Numbered from the stretch's first letter, positions 8,988-18,415 are shown. The stretch: 32,813 nt of DNA from Cupriavidus sp. BIS7 (GCF_000292345.1 NZ_ALOU01000024.1:1-32813); one strand, 5' to 3'. Notes: a model not told the origin generated them from the letters alone. Numbers and translations: made by a program.

Positions 8988-9548
8988 TCAACCTTGCATC
9001 AGCGGCGCCAGCAGGCGACGCAGCAGCTTCTGGGCCACGCCCGACAGCGACTCGCGGCTCCAGCCGGCATTGCTGCCCGTGGCGGACCACACAACCTGGC
9101 CGCTGGCCACATCGATCAGCTGCAGCGAGATGCCCACGGCCGGTTCGCCATCGACACCCACCTTGTAGCGCCATTCCTGCACGGCGCCGGTCAGCGCATA
9201 GCGCGCACGCTCGCTGCGCGCCCATTCAAGCGCCTTGCCCACCGATTCGCGCTCGGCCGGTTCAAACAGCGTCTCGGGGTTCAGGGATGCCGGATAGCGC
9301 TTCAGGTTCTCCATGCCGCCAGTCTTCAGCAGCGCCTCGGCAATCGCCTCGGCGCGCAGGCCTGCCTGCGGCGTCTCCGTGTAGTTGACGATCGGCAGCA
9401 TGGCCACCGTTTCGCCGGGCGCCATATGCGGCGCGCGGCCCACGTCGGTCACCGCGCAGCCGGCCAGCCACAGCGCCATGCCAAGCGCGCCACACCACGC
9501 CCCTGCGCGCCCAATCGCGCGTCCCATGCGAGTCATCATCCCGTTCAT
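8988..9548 (-). CDS. pelC: PelC, outer-membrane lipoprotein of Pel export
   Basis: Lipoprotein of 186 residues with a signal sequence ending in the lipobox LAGC, giving lipidated Cys31. The mature part has MLPIVNYTETPQAGLRAEAI and a C-terminal segment with SLQLIDVASGQVVW, typical of the PelC/CsgG-related fold. In Pseudomonas PelC assembles as a dodecameric ring on the inner face of the outer membrane and funnels cationic Pel to PelB. The start is supported by a strong GAGGGGG Shine-Dalgarno 8 bp upstream. It follows pelB after 37 bp and precedes pelD by 14 bp. Confidence 0.94.
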   Translation of the reverse strand: MNGMMTRMGRAIGRAGAWCGALGMALWLAGCAVTDVGRAPHMAPGETVAMLPIVNYTETPQAGLRAEAIAEALLKTGGMENLKRYPASLNPETLFEPAERESVGKALEWARSERARYALTGAVQEWRYKVGVDGEPAVGISLQLIDVASGQVVWSATGSNAGWSRESLSGVAQKLLRRLLAPLMQG

Positions 9549-9556
9549 GTTTCGAT

Positions 9557-9563
9557 CCCCCTC
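9557..9563 (-). promoter_or_regulatory. Ribosome binding site of pelC
   Basis: GAGGGGG on the minus strand lies 8 nt before the ATG at 9548. It decides that start over the internal Met codons at residues 4, 5 and 8. Confidence 0.7.
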
Positions 9564-9585
9564 GTTACTCTCAAGAATTTGATCA

Positions 9586-12500
9586 TCAATAGAGCCAGCG
9601 ATAACGCAGACCCACTTCCGTCAGTGGCGTTCCGCCATTGCGGGACGCGGTCTCGTGCAGCACGTACATCGACATGTGATCGTTGCCGAACACCGAGCCC
9701 GCCATGCCCGCCTGCCCACGGAAGTTGTGGCCCGCGCGCGAGTCATACAGTGCACCGGCCTCCAGGAACGGCCGCCACTTGCGCGTGTAGTCGTCGACCA
9801 GGTCGGTGCCGAAACTGAACAACAGGCCGGCCTGCGTAAAGCTCTGCGGCATATAGAACGCCGGCGTGGCCTCGTCGCTGCCGGCCGGCAGCAGCCGCTG
9901 CATCGTCGGCGTCAGCGTGCCGCCGTTGGTGCTGTAGATCGCGCGCGTGCCGACCAGGCGCACCGTGTAGTCAGGATACTGCGTGCGAATCCGATAACCG
10001 GCCTCGACGTCGTAGACCATGCCATGGCCCAGCGCGCTGCGATCCTGGCCGTAGAACTTGTCATATTCGAGGCGGCCGCGAATGAACTCGCGCAGGCCAA
10101 GCCGCCACGTGGCGCCAAGCTCCGCGACGTCCTTCATGCCGCCCACGCGCAGTTGCGACGATTCATCGGCCGGCTGGTTATAGCCCAGCAGCCCCGTGTA
10201 CGAAATCCGGCCCTCCTGATTCCATTCGCCGGCCAGACGCGCGGTGGTGAAGCTCTGCAGCCCATCGCGCCGCCCCACCCCCAGCAGCCAACGCTTCTGC
10301 GTATCGCGGTAGGTCAGCGCCAGTTCGGCGCGGCGGTCGCTGGCCGGCACGTTGTCAAGCTGCGTCCGGTCGGTGGTGCGCTGGTCGCGGAACACGCCGC
10401 GCAGGTTCAGCGCATAGCCATCCCACAGCCGTGCGCCGCCGGCCAGGCTGTACTCGTAGTACTCCAGCGGCTTCTGGTGCTGGAAGGTCACGCGCGGTTC
10501 CAGCGCCTGCGCGTTGAACAGCAGCGCATCCTGCAGCGTTTCCTGCAGCGTGTCGTCGGTGCGCGCCAGATCCTGCGTCTCGAACGCCTGGGTCTGCGCG
10601 GCCGACAGACGGTCCAACTGCCGGTTCGCCTCGATCTGGCTCGCCACGGGCACACGGCCTGCCTGGCGCTCCATGATGCGATCAAGCTTGTTCAAGTCGT
10701 TGTTGTCGAGCGCGATCGAGACCTCGGCATAGTCAGGCCGCTGCATCCGGTGCGCGTACTGCCGGGCCAGCCAGGCACGCGCAAGTTCGTTCGATTCGGA
10801 CGACATCGCCCAGGCCAGCGCCACCTCGCGGGCGGCTGCGGACAACTGCTCCTGGCGGCGGCGCTCACGCTCGGCCAGCGCGGCCGGCGGGGACACCTCC
10901 AGCGCCGGCAGACCCGGCACGTCGCCAAGCTGCGACGGCGATTTCGGATCTCCGGGTGCAGTGCGGCGCGCGGCCACCGTTGCACGATCACGCCGCAGCA
11001 TCTCGATCACCAGCGCGCGCGATACATCGCCGGAAGCGAAGATCTGCCCGAGCGCCACTTCCTGACGGCGCAGGTCTGCACGCGCGGGACCACCCTGCGC
11101 GTCCTCTTCCTCGTCGTCCGTGTCCGGGGCATCGCCTTCAGGGGCCGTCGCCCATTTACTGCCGCCGGCCGCCCACGCGTGATGGAGGTCGACCCACGCC
11201 TGCCTGCGGATGCGCCATGCCGTCGCCGTCTGGCCGATAGCCTCGTAGGCATCGGCGGTTGTGCCAAGCCAGAGCGGGTCGGCGCTTTTGCCGTGCTGCA
11301 TCTTGTTGAGGTAGTGCAGCGCGGTACGGCCATCCTGGAAACGCATGGCACCCGCCGCGTACGCGCCCCAAAGGCCAGGGTCGTCTTCGGCATCGGGCTT
11401 CAGGCGCAGCATCACGGCGCGTACTTCGGTGTCGGTGCCCATATCGACGAGCGCCCACAGCAGCGCGCCATACGTCTCGCTGTCCGCGTCGGCCTGCCCG
11501 ACGGCCCGGCGCAGGTCGGCCAGCGCGCGGTCGCGGTCTCCGGTCAGGCGCCAGTACTCGGCACGGCGCATCAGGAATGCGGCCGACGATTCGGCTTCGT
11601 GCTTCTGCTCGGGCGTCAGGTCCGCAAGCAGGCGCTCGATGCGCATGTAGGCATGCGCCCGCGTGTAGTAGTACACCGCGAGCTCGAGCTGTTCGCGCTT
11701 GCCGCCCTTGCGCCAGCCGGCTTCGGCGATACGGCCCGCGTCGATCGGCGAGCGGTCGTAGTAACGGATCAGGTTGGAGAAGTCCGCTTCCTCGACATCG
11801 CGGACTTCGGCAAGGCAATCGTTGCGCGCCGCGCCGGGCGGCATCCGCATGCAGTGATCGTCATGGGTCTTCGCCACCGCGATCATCATCTGGCGATAGC
11901 CGTCCTTGAGCAGATCGTCGCGCTGCGTCAGGCGCGCCAGTTCGGTGTACGTGCGCCAGTACAGCAAGTCCTCCGGGCCGGCCTTGCTGCGCGCGGGCAG
12001 CATCGCGTCCATCGCCTCGTTCAGGCGGCCCCGCACGAACAGCAGGTTGGCGCGCTTGAGCGCGTACATCGGGTGCGCTCCAAAACGCTTCTCCAGTTGG
12101 CCGTAGAGTTCGAATGCGCGGTCGTCCTTGCCCGCGCGTTCGGCCAGTTCGGCGTTGCGTTCCATCACCTGACGCGCGTTGGGGCCGTTTGCCAGGCCAT
12201 CGAGAAACGCCATGCCGGCCTCGGGCTCGCCGAGCCGCTCATAGGCGGCAACCACCTCATCGATCGTCTTCAGGTCTCCGCCCTTGGCACGGTGCCGCAA
12301 CGCAGCCAGATAAGCGCGGTCATCGTTGAGCCCAGGCGCCAGGCGCATCACGTTGTTCCAGGCGCGTTCGTCGTTGGTGGCCTGTGCGTACTGGAGCCAG
12401 CTCTGCAACGCAACCATCGGCTGGCGATTCCATTCCGCCACCTGCGCAAGGCGCTCACGCCAGAGCGGCTCGTTGGGCAGCTTCTGCACGGCAGTCTGCG

Positions 12501-13767
12501 CCACGCGCTGCGCCTGATCGAGCTTGCCCGCGGCCAGGAATACCCGATAGGCCAGGTCGTAGTCATCGGCATTGAACGCCTTGCCGGCAGCCGCGGCGGT
12601 AGCCACTTCGGCCTTGGCGGCCTCCTGCGCTTCGGCCTGCGTGACGTTGCGCGCATCGCGCTTCGCCTCGGCGGCCGAAGCGGCTGATGATGCTGAGGCG
12701 GCTGGGGCGTCCACCGCCACGCGTTGCATGCCGAATGCCCCGATCCGCTCGCGCTCGGCCAGCCCGCGTGGGCCATCAAGGTAGACGTAACCACGTGCGA
12801 GCCACGGCTCGGTGTCTGATACACGGCGCACATGCTGTTGCAACTGGGCCTGCGCAAGCTGCGTGGCGCCCATCGGCTTGTTGGCCGACAGCTTGAGCAG
12901 CCGCTCGACATACTTCGCCGCGATATCGGGCTTGTTGGCCGCCAGCGCAAGCCGTGTCAGATAGCGCAGTACGTCCGGGTCGTCAAGCAGCTTGCCGCCG
13001 TGGCGTTCGGCTTCGGCCAGCGCTTCGTCGAGCAGGTTGCCGGCTTGCAGCGTCTGCAGTGCCTGCAGGAACAGCGTGCGCTGCTCGTACAGGTTCTTCG
13101 AGCGCGCCTGTGCCTCGAACAGCGCGCGTGCCGAATCGCGATAGTTGCCGCCTTCCAGCGCGATGCCGGCGAGCTGGCGGTTATAGAAATCGGCATTTGC
13201 CGGATCACGCGTGCCCAGCTCGCGGAAGAGCTTGCTGGCCGCATCGACATTGCCGACCTGTCGCGATTGCGTGGCCAAGGCCTGCAACTCGGCCACGGTC
13301 CAGCGGCGCAATGTTGCCGGTGCGGTGGCCTGCTTGAGCAGGTCATTCATCAGCGCCAGCCGCTGCGCGCGCTCGGCGGATTCCGGTTGCGCCGCATAGG
13401 CGCGCTGCTGCGTGATCTCGATGCGCGTGCGCAGGATCTGGCCAGACAGGTCCTTGCCCTGCACCGCCATCATGCGTTGGAGCATCTTCTCCGCATCGTC
13501 CAGACGGCCGCTGCGCGCGTACTGTTCGGCCAGCACGCTCATGAAGCTCGTATCGTCCGGCGCCACGCGCGACCATGCTTCCAGATAGGCCACGGTCAGG
13601 CCATCGACGGTGCGCCCTTGTCCAAGCAGACGCTCGCGCAGCGTTTCGCGCGGGAACATCAGCGCAAGGCCCACCCCCACCATCGCGGTGAACGTCAGAA
13701 CCAGCGCCGGCGGCAACAGCCGCTCGCGCTCAGGCGCCGCAGCGGACTTCGACTTGTTGCTGGACAT
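9586..13767 (-). CDS. pelB: PelB, TPR scaffold and outer-membrane beta-barrel porin
   Basis: Outer-membrane export protein of 1393 residues, clearly longer than Pseudomonas PelB (about 1190). One N-terminal TM helix (PPALVLTFTAMVGVGLALMF) leads into a long array of TPR-like helices through the periplasm. The last roughly 330 residues show the alternating beta-strand pattern of a 16-strand barrel, ending in LTEVGLRYRWLY with a terminal aromatic residue. Two low-complexity insertions stand out: an Ala-rich linker near residue 360 and an acidic DTDDEEEDAQGG stretch near residue 890. The start overlaps the end of pelA; ATG 13767 or ATG 13779 are both possible. In the family the TPR part binds PelA. 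Confidence 0.94.
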   Translation of the reverse strand: MSSNKSKSAAAPERERLLPPALVLTFTAMVGVGLALMFPRETLRERLLGQGRTVDGLTVAYLEAWSRVAPDDTSFMSVLAEQYARSGRLDDAEKMLQRMMAVQGKDLSGQILRTRIEITQQRAYAAQPESAERAQRLALMNDLLKQATAPATLRRWTVAELQALATQSRQVGNVDAASKLFRELGTRDPANADFYNRQLAGIALEGGNYRDSARALFEAQARSKNLYEQRTLFLQALQTLQAGNLLDEALAEAERHGGKLLDDPDVLRYLTRLALAANKPDIAAKYVERLLKLSANKPMGATQLAQAQLQQHVRRVSDTEPWLARGYVYLDGPRGLAERERIGAFGMQRVAVDAPAASASSAASAAEAKRDARNVTQAEAQEAAKAEVATAAAAGKAFNADDYDLAYRVFLAAGKLDQAQRVAQTAVQKLPNEPLWRERLAQVAEWNRQPMVALQSWLQYAQATNDERAWNNVMRLAPGLNDDRAYLAALRHRAKGGDLKTIDEVVAAYERLGEPEAGMAFLDGLANGPNARQVMERNAELAERAGKDDRAFELYGQLEKRFGAHPMYALKRANLLFVRGRLNEAMDAMLPARSKAGPEDLLYWRTYTELARLTQRDDLLKDGYRQMMIAVAKTHDDHCMRMPPGAARNDCLAEVRDVEEADFSNLIRYYDRSPIDAGRIAEAGWRKGGKREQLELAVYYYTRAHAYMRIERLLADLTPEQKHEAESSAAFLMRRAEYWRLTGDRDRALADLRRAVGQADADSETYGALLWALVDMGTDTEVRAVMLRLKPDAEDDPGLWGAYAAGAMRFQDGRTALHYLNKMQHGKSADPLWLGTTADAYEAIGQTATAWRIRRQAWVDLHHAWAAGGSKWATAPEGDAPDTDDEEEDAQGGPARADLRRQEVALGQIFASGDVSRALVIEMLRRDRATVAARRTAPGDPKSPSQLGDVPGLPALEVSPPAALAERERRRQEQLSAAAREVALAWAMSSESNELARAWLARQYAHRMQRPDYAEVSIALDNNDLNKLDRIMERQAGRVPVASQIEANRQLDRLSAAQTQAFETQDLARTDDTLQETLQDALLFNAQALEPRVTFQHQKPLEYYEYSLAGGARLWDGYALNLRGVFRDQRTTDRTQLDNVPASDRRAELALTYRDTQKRWLLGVGRRDGLQSFTTARLAGEWNQEGRISYTGLLGYNQPADESSQLRVGGMKDVAELGATWRLGLREFIRGRLEYDKFYGQDRSALGHGMVYDVEAGYRIRTQYPDYTVRLVGTRAIYSTNGGTLTPTMQRLLPAGSDEATPAFYMPQSFTQAGLLFSFGTDLVDDYTRKWRPFLEAGALYDSRAGHNFRGQAGMAGSVFGNDHMSMYVLHETASRNGGTPLTEVGLRYRWLY

Positions 13768-16693
13768 GGATCGGATCATTTACCGCGGGGGTATCGAATC
13801 GCAGCGTATTGCGCTCGCGCAGGCCGTTGGCCGGCTTGCCGTCAATGGTCACGCTGCACTGGCCGGCGTTGGCAAGCCGGAAGAACGGCTTGTAATAGCC
13901 GGAGAACGCAAAGCGGGTGACATTGCCGTCGCGGCGCCAGTCGCGCACCAGGCCGTTGGCCTCGGGCAATTCCGGCACGGCCTGCCCGGCCGCGGGCGCA
14001 AATGCAAAGCGCGCGTTGCCGCCGTCCAGGTGCACATAGACACCGCCGCCAGGCGCCGGCGACGAGCCGGTCACGCCGGTGGCCGATGCAACGTCTGGCA
14101 CGCCCGCGCCGGTCCAGCGCAGGTTGCGCAGGTTGCCGTCGCCGCGCACGCGCCACGCACCGGCGGCCGGCGCGCCATCGGCACCATCGCCAAGCTCGCG
14201 CGCCACGGCCATGCCCTGCCAGTCCAGCACCTTGAGCACATAGTCGGTGGAATGTATCGGCAGCAGGTTCTGCGTCAGCACGTAGTCATACACCTTGTGC
14301 AGCGCCTTCAGCGATGCCACCTTGGTGCCCGAATAGCTGTGGTAGTAGATGTTCACCGCCTTGAAGCGGTACGGCTTGTCGGTCAGCTCGTAGGTCTCGA
14401 TCACGCGCTCGAAGCCGTAGTACGGGCCGTGCCACAGGTTCGTGTAGACGTTTTCATTCTGGTTGGTGGCGAAAACCTGGAACGTGTGATCGGCCTTGTG
14501 GATGCCCAGCGGCGCGATGGCGGTCCAGGTGGGGTTGCTGCGCGTGATCAGCGTATCGCCACCGTTCATGTTCAGCACGCCCGCGGCATCGGTCAGCTTG
14601 AGCGCCTCGGGCGGGGCCTGGCAGTCGCCCGGCCACAGCAGCATCTTCACTGGCTTGTTCGGCGACAGGACCTTGTTGATGTAGTCGATGGAGCCGCCGA
14701 TCTCGCGGTTCAGGTCCATCTTGTAGCCCGGGATCGCCAGGTGGTAGTCCTCGTCGCCTTCGGTGACCCTCGCGTCATTCTCATGGCCCGGCACCGTACG
14801 GCCCCATTCGAACGGGTGCGAATAGGTGTGGCTGGCCACCTCGACATATGGCTGCGCGAAGATCTTGCGCGCGATCGGCTCCAGTTCCGGCGACAGCTTC
14901 GGATACATGCCGGACTTGCCAACCTCGCCCTCGATCACGGACATCGTCATCGGCAGCCGGTACTTGTCGAAGATTTCCTTGAGCAGGACCTCGCCCGCGA
15001 AACCGCCACCGGGAATCTCGGCCTTCGAGGCAAACCCGTCGCCATCGATATGGATCGTCAGCAGACGGCGCCCGCTTTCTGTAGTGGTGTCGGGCACCGG
15101 CATCAATGGAACACGCAACGCCTCGCGCAGGAAATCGAGCGGTTGCACGACCCATCGGTCCTGGCCCTTGGGCGTGTTCTGGCGCACCGCGTAGGGGGCC
15201 GTCACGTAGCCGCCCCACGGCGTGATAGCCGCGGCGTCATAGGTCAGCGTGCCCGTACGCAGGCGCAGCAGCGAGCGGGTATTCGCCGCGCCGTCGCGCA
15301 CCTGCACCGGCACCGCCTCGGTACGATCCGGGGACACGGGCTGCTCGAAGCCCATCATCTTGTCCTGCGAGACGATCTGCACCGGGCCCGCAGCACGCCC
15401 CTTGATCACTTTCAGGTCCAGCATGCGCGCCAGCGATCCGCCAACCTGCGTGCCGAACCCGTTCATGAATACCACCGGTATGCCCTGGCGGATCTGTTTC
15501 TCCACCCACGAATAGAAGCGCCCGGGGTTCTGCGTGATGTTGTCGTTGGTCCAGACCACCACGCCCGCATAGCGGTCCGGCGTGATTTCCGGCAGCGGAT
15601 CACGCGTCTCGGCAAAATCGACGCGATAGCCGAGGTAGTTCAGCGGCATCGAGACGAAGCGCACACCCTCGCTGTTGTCGATCGCCACGCCCGGCTCGCT
15701 TTCCTGCACCACCAGCACGCGGCGCGGCAGGACCTCGAACGCTCCAACGCCGACGGTCTGCAGCCCGGAGTCAGTGACATAAGGCGTGATGCCCAGCGCG
15801 CGGATGCGGCGCGCGGTGTCGCGCTTGCATTTGCCGTCCGTCGGCGGGCAATAGTCGATCGAGATCACGGGCAGCTTGTACTCGTCCCGGACGATGCGTG
15901 CCTGGTTCAGCAGCCAGTCACGATCCTGCTGGCTGACTTCGGTGTAGACGCCCCTGGCCTGGTTCCAGCCACGGAACAGCGACTCGAACGCCACGCCGTA
16001 GACCAGCGAATGGACCTGCGGCAGGATTTCGAAGCCGCGGTTGAACAGCAGCTTTGCTTCCGGGTAACGCGCCTTGATGGCCTGGATCACGCGCACCATG
16101 CCAGCTTCCTGTCGCGCGCGGGCGGCATCGGTCTTGGCTACGAGCTGGTAGGAGTCGAGCGTATCGAGGAAAAAGCCGCGATAGCCGCGCTCCCACAGCG
16201 GCGCGATGACCTTGTCGACATAGAACGCGGGCCAGCCGTCGGCGGCCTGGTCGACCACGCGCGCACTCCACGCGTCATTGCTGCCGGCAAGCCACGCCTT
16301 CGGAATGTCCTTGAAGTACGCACGGCTCGGCAAGACCTCGCCAAGGCTGACATAGGCGAACCAGGCCGTATTGGGCGTGTTCGCGCGGCGCGGGTCGAAT
16401 CCGCTGTCGGGCTCCACCACGGCCACGTCAAAGGCTTGCAGCATATCCACGGGCGGCCGCGCGCCATAATGAAATGCCACGCTCGGGCCCACAGGGGCCG
16501 CCGGCACCGGTTGTGCGGGTTGTGCGAGCACTGCCGCAGCCGGTGTCAGCGTGCCCAGCGCAAGGCCGGCCACGGATGCCATCACGGCCAGCACGGCCAT
16601 TGCATTGCGCCATGCGCCGGTGCCCGAACGCCACCCTGGCGCCCTGCCTGCATCCCCAAAAAATCCCCGTATCAATCGCTGCAATCGCTTCAC
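13730..16693 (-). CDS. pelA: PelA, periplasmic Pel deacetylase and glycoside hydrolase
   Basis: Bifunctional periplasmic enzyme of 987 residues (Pseudomonas PelA 948). A signal or anchor segment lies at about 30-58 (MAVLAVMASVAGLALG). A GH166-like hydrolase domain follows (VAFHYGARPP, GFFLDTLDSY, VAFESLFRGWN with the likely catalytic Glu). The deacetylase domain shows metal ligands D550/D552 in HIDGDGF and H622/H626 in ASHTYSHPF. A C-terminal beta-rich domain ends the protein. It is the first pel gene. The start is uncertain: GTG 16693 is the longest, and ATG 16600 would sit right before the hydrophobic core. Neither has a clear Shine-Dalgarno. The 3' end overlaps pelB by at least 38 bp. Confidence 0.94.
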   Translation of the reverse strand: MKRLQRLIRGFFGDAGRAPGWRSGTGAWRNAMAVLAVMASVAGLALGTLTPAAAVLAQPAQPVPAAPVGPSVAFHYGARPPVDMLQAFDVAVVEPDSGFDPRRANTPNTAWFAYVSLGEVLPSRAYFKDIPKAWLAGSNDAWSARVVDQAADGWPAFYVDKVIAPLWERGYRGFFLDTLDSYQLVAKTDAARARQEAGMVRVIQAIKARYPEAKLLFNRGFEILPQVHSLVYGVAFESLFRGWNQARGVYTEVSQQDRDWLLNQARIVRDEYKLPVISIDYCPPTDGKCKRDTARRIRALGITPYVTDSGLQTVGVGAFEVLPRRVLVVQESEPGVAIDNSEGVRFVSMPLNYLGYRVDFAETRDPLPEITPDRYAGVVVWTNDNITQNPGRFYSWVEKQIRQGIPVVFMNGFGTQVGGSLARMLDLKVIKGRAAGPVQIVSQDKMMGFEQPVSPDRTEAVPVQVRDGAANTRSLLRLRTGTLTYDAAAITPWGGYVTAPYAVRQNTPKGQDRWVVQPLDFLREALRVPLMPVPDTTTESGRRLLTIHIDGDGFASKAEIPGGGFAGEVLLKEIFDKYRLPMTMSVIEGEVGKSGMYPKLSPELEPIARKIFAQPYVEVASHTYSHPFEWGRTVPGHENDARVTEGDEDYHLAIPGYKMDLNREIGGSIDYINKVLSPNKPVKMLLWPGDCQAPPEALKLTDAAGVLNMNGGDTLITRSNPTWTAIAPLGIHKADHTFQVFATNQNENVYTNLWHGPYYGFERVIETYELTDKPYRFKAVNIYYHSYSGTKVASLKALHKVYDYVLTQNLLPIHSTDYVLKVLDWQGMAVARELGDGADGAPAAGAWRVRGDGNLRNLRWTGAGVPDVASATGVTGSSPAPGGGVYVHLDGGNARFAFAPAAGQAVPELPEANGLVRDWRRDGNVTRFAFSGYYKPFFRLANAGQCSVTIDGKPANGLRERNTLRFDTPAVNDPIHVQQQVEVRCGA

Positions 16694-16839
16694 TGGCTGA
16701 AAGTCCGATGCTGTTGTCTGTTCTGGCGCACATTTCTGTGCGACACACCTGGCCGCATCGCTGGCGGCGCAACCTCCGCATTATGCCGATGCCGGCACGC
16801 TAATTTAGGAAAAGTCCGAATTCACGAGCAGGGGGGGAT

Positions 16840-16870
16840 GCTAGGCCATCCGTTTGAAACAGATTGTCAA
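16840..16870 (-). promoter_or_regulatory. Possible pel operon promoter
   Basis: On the minus strand a perfect TTGACA (16870-16865) is followed by TAGCAT, but the spacing of about 21 nt is longer than ideal for sigma-70. It lies about 170 bp upstream of pelA. This is a weak candidate, given only because the -35 box is perfect and the position fits. Confidence 0.2.
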
Positions 16871-17417
16871 AAATTGTGGCCGCGCCGCCACGTCACGAGC
16901 AGGAAACAGACGTGTGCCAACCTGCCCGATCTGGCATTTTGACGAGTCTGACAACCGGATAGTTTGCGGAAGGCGGCGGTCGGCCGGTGCGCCGGCGAAT
17001 ATGCAGGCCGGTGACAGGTCCGCACGGCTTGTGGATACCGCCCAATCGCGCTACGACTGGATTTGCATCTGAGATTCCCCGTTCAGGCCCGCAGCGCAAT
17101 GCGCCATTGTTTTCTGTCAGGCAGCACACGATTTGCGGGCGCCGTCAGGTTCTGTTTGCGGCGCGTATTGTGGTGGCCACGCCTCGCAATGGCCATAGTC
17201 CATTAGGCGTAAGTCACGGTTGAAGCCACATTTCGGAGAGGTGTGGTACTTTCGCTTCCGTCGCGCATTCTGGTAACGATTCCCGGTACTCCGGATACCC
17301 AAATCCCTGACATATCGGCGGCCAAACCATTCTGACATCAGACAAATCCCCAATTGATGTAGAAAAATTTAATATCTGCTGTTTGTATGCCGAAACACCG
17401 TTAGGGGCATAGTCCGA

Positions 17418-17445
17418 TTGACAGCCAGAAAAAAACCGGCAGAAT
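17418..17445 (+). promoter_or_regulatory. Probable sigma-70 promoter of the cold-shock gene
   Basis: A perfect -35 TTGACA at 17418-17423 is followed after 16 nt by CAGAAT (17440-17445, four of six matches to TATAAT). Transcription from here would leave a 5' untranslated leader of about 100 nt before the csp start, as is usual for cold-shock mRNAs, whose leaders control stability and translation by temperature. Confidence 0.5.
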
Positions 17446-17554
17446 GGCTGCTCGCATGTGCGCCGGCCTGTAGCGTTTTGCTCCGGTTCGTTGTGAGCGA
17501 CATGCTTGGTCGGGCAATCACGCCCATCTGAAATTCAAGGTTGGATAGATATAT

Positions 17555-17758
17555 ATGGAAACCGGTACCGTTAAGTGGTTCAACGACGCCAAGGGCTTCG
17601 GCTTCATCACGCCGGACGCAGGCGGCAATGACCTGTTCGCACACTTCTCCGCGATTGAAGGCAATGGCTTCAAGTCGCTGAAGGAAGGTCAGAAGGTTCG
17701 CTACGTGAAGGCCATGGGCCAGAAGGGCGAACAGGCCACGAAGATCCAGGCCATCTGA
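17555..17758 (+). CDS. Cold-shock protein, CspA family
   Basis: Single cold-shock domain of 67 residues. It begins [20 protein letters not shown], with RNP1 KGFGFI and RNP2 DLFAHFSAI, the surface that binds single-stranded nucleic acid. The C-terminal third ([20 protein letters not shown]) departs from the more common VSF-x-V-x-GPKGPQA pattern. It acts as an RNA chaperone, either cold-induced or constitutive. It is a single-gene unit with its own promoter and a strong terminator. Which csp paralog this is cannot be told from the sequence alone. Confidence 0.96.
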   Translation: METGTVKWFNDAKGFGFITPDAGGNDLFAHFSAIEGNGFKSLKEGQKVRYVKAMGQKGEQATKIQAI

Positions 17759-17790
17759 TCTGGGTCGCCGGGCAATTTATCTTGCCTGGG

Positions 17791-17820
17791 AAGCCCCGCT
17801 CCGGCGGGGCTTTCTGCTTT
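17791..17820 (+). terminator. Intrinsic terminator of the cold-shock gene
   Basis: A perfect 9-bp stem AAGCCCCGC/GCGGGGCTT with a TCCG loop is followed by a T-rich tail (TCTGCTTT). It starts 33 bp after the csp stop. Confidence 0.9.
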
Positions 17821-17872
17821 ATGCAGCCTGATAATGTATTGCATAGCTGACGTTCCGCCTTCGCGCCGGGTT

Positions 17873-18403
17873 ATGCGGACAGCAAGCCATGTTGCCGCAA
17901 TGCTCGTTGCGACAATATGCGCGGCGAAAATCGTCCATGGACAGACGCTGCGCAACTTTGGCAACGATCCGTTCCAGCAGGTTTCCCATGCCATTCCCAA
18001 TTGCCCGGAACCAGCGGGTCCGCGCATTTCCGAAGCGGATTGGAAACGGGAGGCGCATCACCGCATCGAGGAAGGCAACCATTGCTATATGGAAGGCCGA
18101 TGCCGGCTGGCCAATGCTTATCAGTACGACAAGGACATTGCCGAGGCCCTGCAGCGGCGGCTCGAAACGCTGCGGCATACCATGCCTGCCTGGCAGCAAA
18201 GCTCGCTCTGGATCATGGTGCGGGGACGCTGGCTGACCGTGCAGGGTTGCGTCGCAGCCGATTTTGATCGCAAGGGGTTCCTTGGCGCATTGCGCGAAGT
18301 CCCCGACGTCGACCGCGTCATCGATCAGACCACGGCCACACCCGCACGTGGCGTACCCTACATCCAGTATGGCGATGCCGTCACAAATACGTCGTCGCGG
18401 TGA
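17873..18403 (+). CDS. Secreted BON-domain-like protein
   Basis: 176 residues with an N-terminal signal peptide (MRTASHVAAMLVATICAAKI, probable cleavage near VHG-QT). The central part has a Cys-containing EGNHCYMEGRC. The C-terminal half resembles a BON domain: RGRWLTVQGCVAADFDRKG then LREVPDVDRVID, the usual alternating strand-helix pattern ending in a VxxVxD-like motif. BON domains are lipid- or envelope-associated in periplasmic proteins. The start at ATG 17873 puts the hydrophobic stretch at the N-terminus; the longer frame from 17834 adds 13 residues ahead of the signal. No operon partner: the gene ends where the hpnD promoter begins. Exact role unknown. Confidence 0.8.
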   Translation: MRTASHVAAMLVATICAAKIVHGQTLRNFGNDPFQQVSHAIPNCPEPAGPRISEADWKREAHHRIEEGNHCYMEGRCRLANAYQYDKDIAEALQRRLETLRHTMPAWQQSSLWIMVRGRWLTVQGCVAADFDRKGFLGALREVPDVDRVIDQTTATPARGVPYIQYGDAVTNTSSR

Positions 18404-18407
18404 AGTT

Positions 18408-18415
18408 GCTATAAT
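18408..18415 (+). promoter_or_regulatory. Extended -10 promoter for the hopanoid genes
   Basis: A perfect TATAAT at 18410-18415 lies in the context TTGCTATAAT, that is an extended -10 (TGn-TATAAT). It begins 5 bp after the stop of the BON protein gene and about 100 bp upstream of hpnD. No good -35 is visible at 16-18 nt, which fits an extended -10 promoter. Confidence 0.6.

Larger units (their letters stand above)
16694..17554. other. 861-bp gene-free region between pelA and the cold-shock gene
   Basis: Divergent intergenic region, unusually long for this window and noticeably less GC-rich around 17340-17400. Open frames here are short, unlike known proteins and without ribosome sites, so I call no gene. 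It must hold the pel promoter on the minus strand and it holds a cold-shock promoter on the plus strand. The rest may contain regulator sites or a small RNA, but I see no clear hairpin-T-run unit. Confidence 0.6.

Noticed and set aside
8974..9225. An N-terminal extension of PelD
   Set aside because: It would overlap pelC by more than 200 bp and translates to an Arg/Ala-rich stretch unlike PelD. GTG 8973 or 8964 fits the family length better.
9655..12687. A 1010-codon open frame on the plus strand opposite pelB
   Set aside because: It is the antisense shadow of a GC-rich gene: low-complexity composition rich in Arg, Gln, His and Ala, no domains, and pelB on the other strand is clearly real.
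13610..16942. A 1110-codon open frame on the plus strand opposite pelA
   Set aside because: Shadow of pelA. It has no recognisable motif and runs across the pelA-pelB junction and into the pel upstream region.
17117..17353. A 78-codon open frame on the minus strand upstream of csp (and a 91-codon one at 17369-17644)
   Set aside because: No ribosome site, no similarity to any family I know, and the second overlaps the cold-shock gene antisense. Treated as noncoding.
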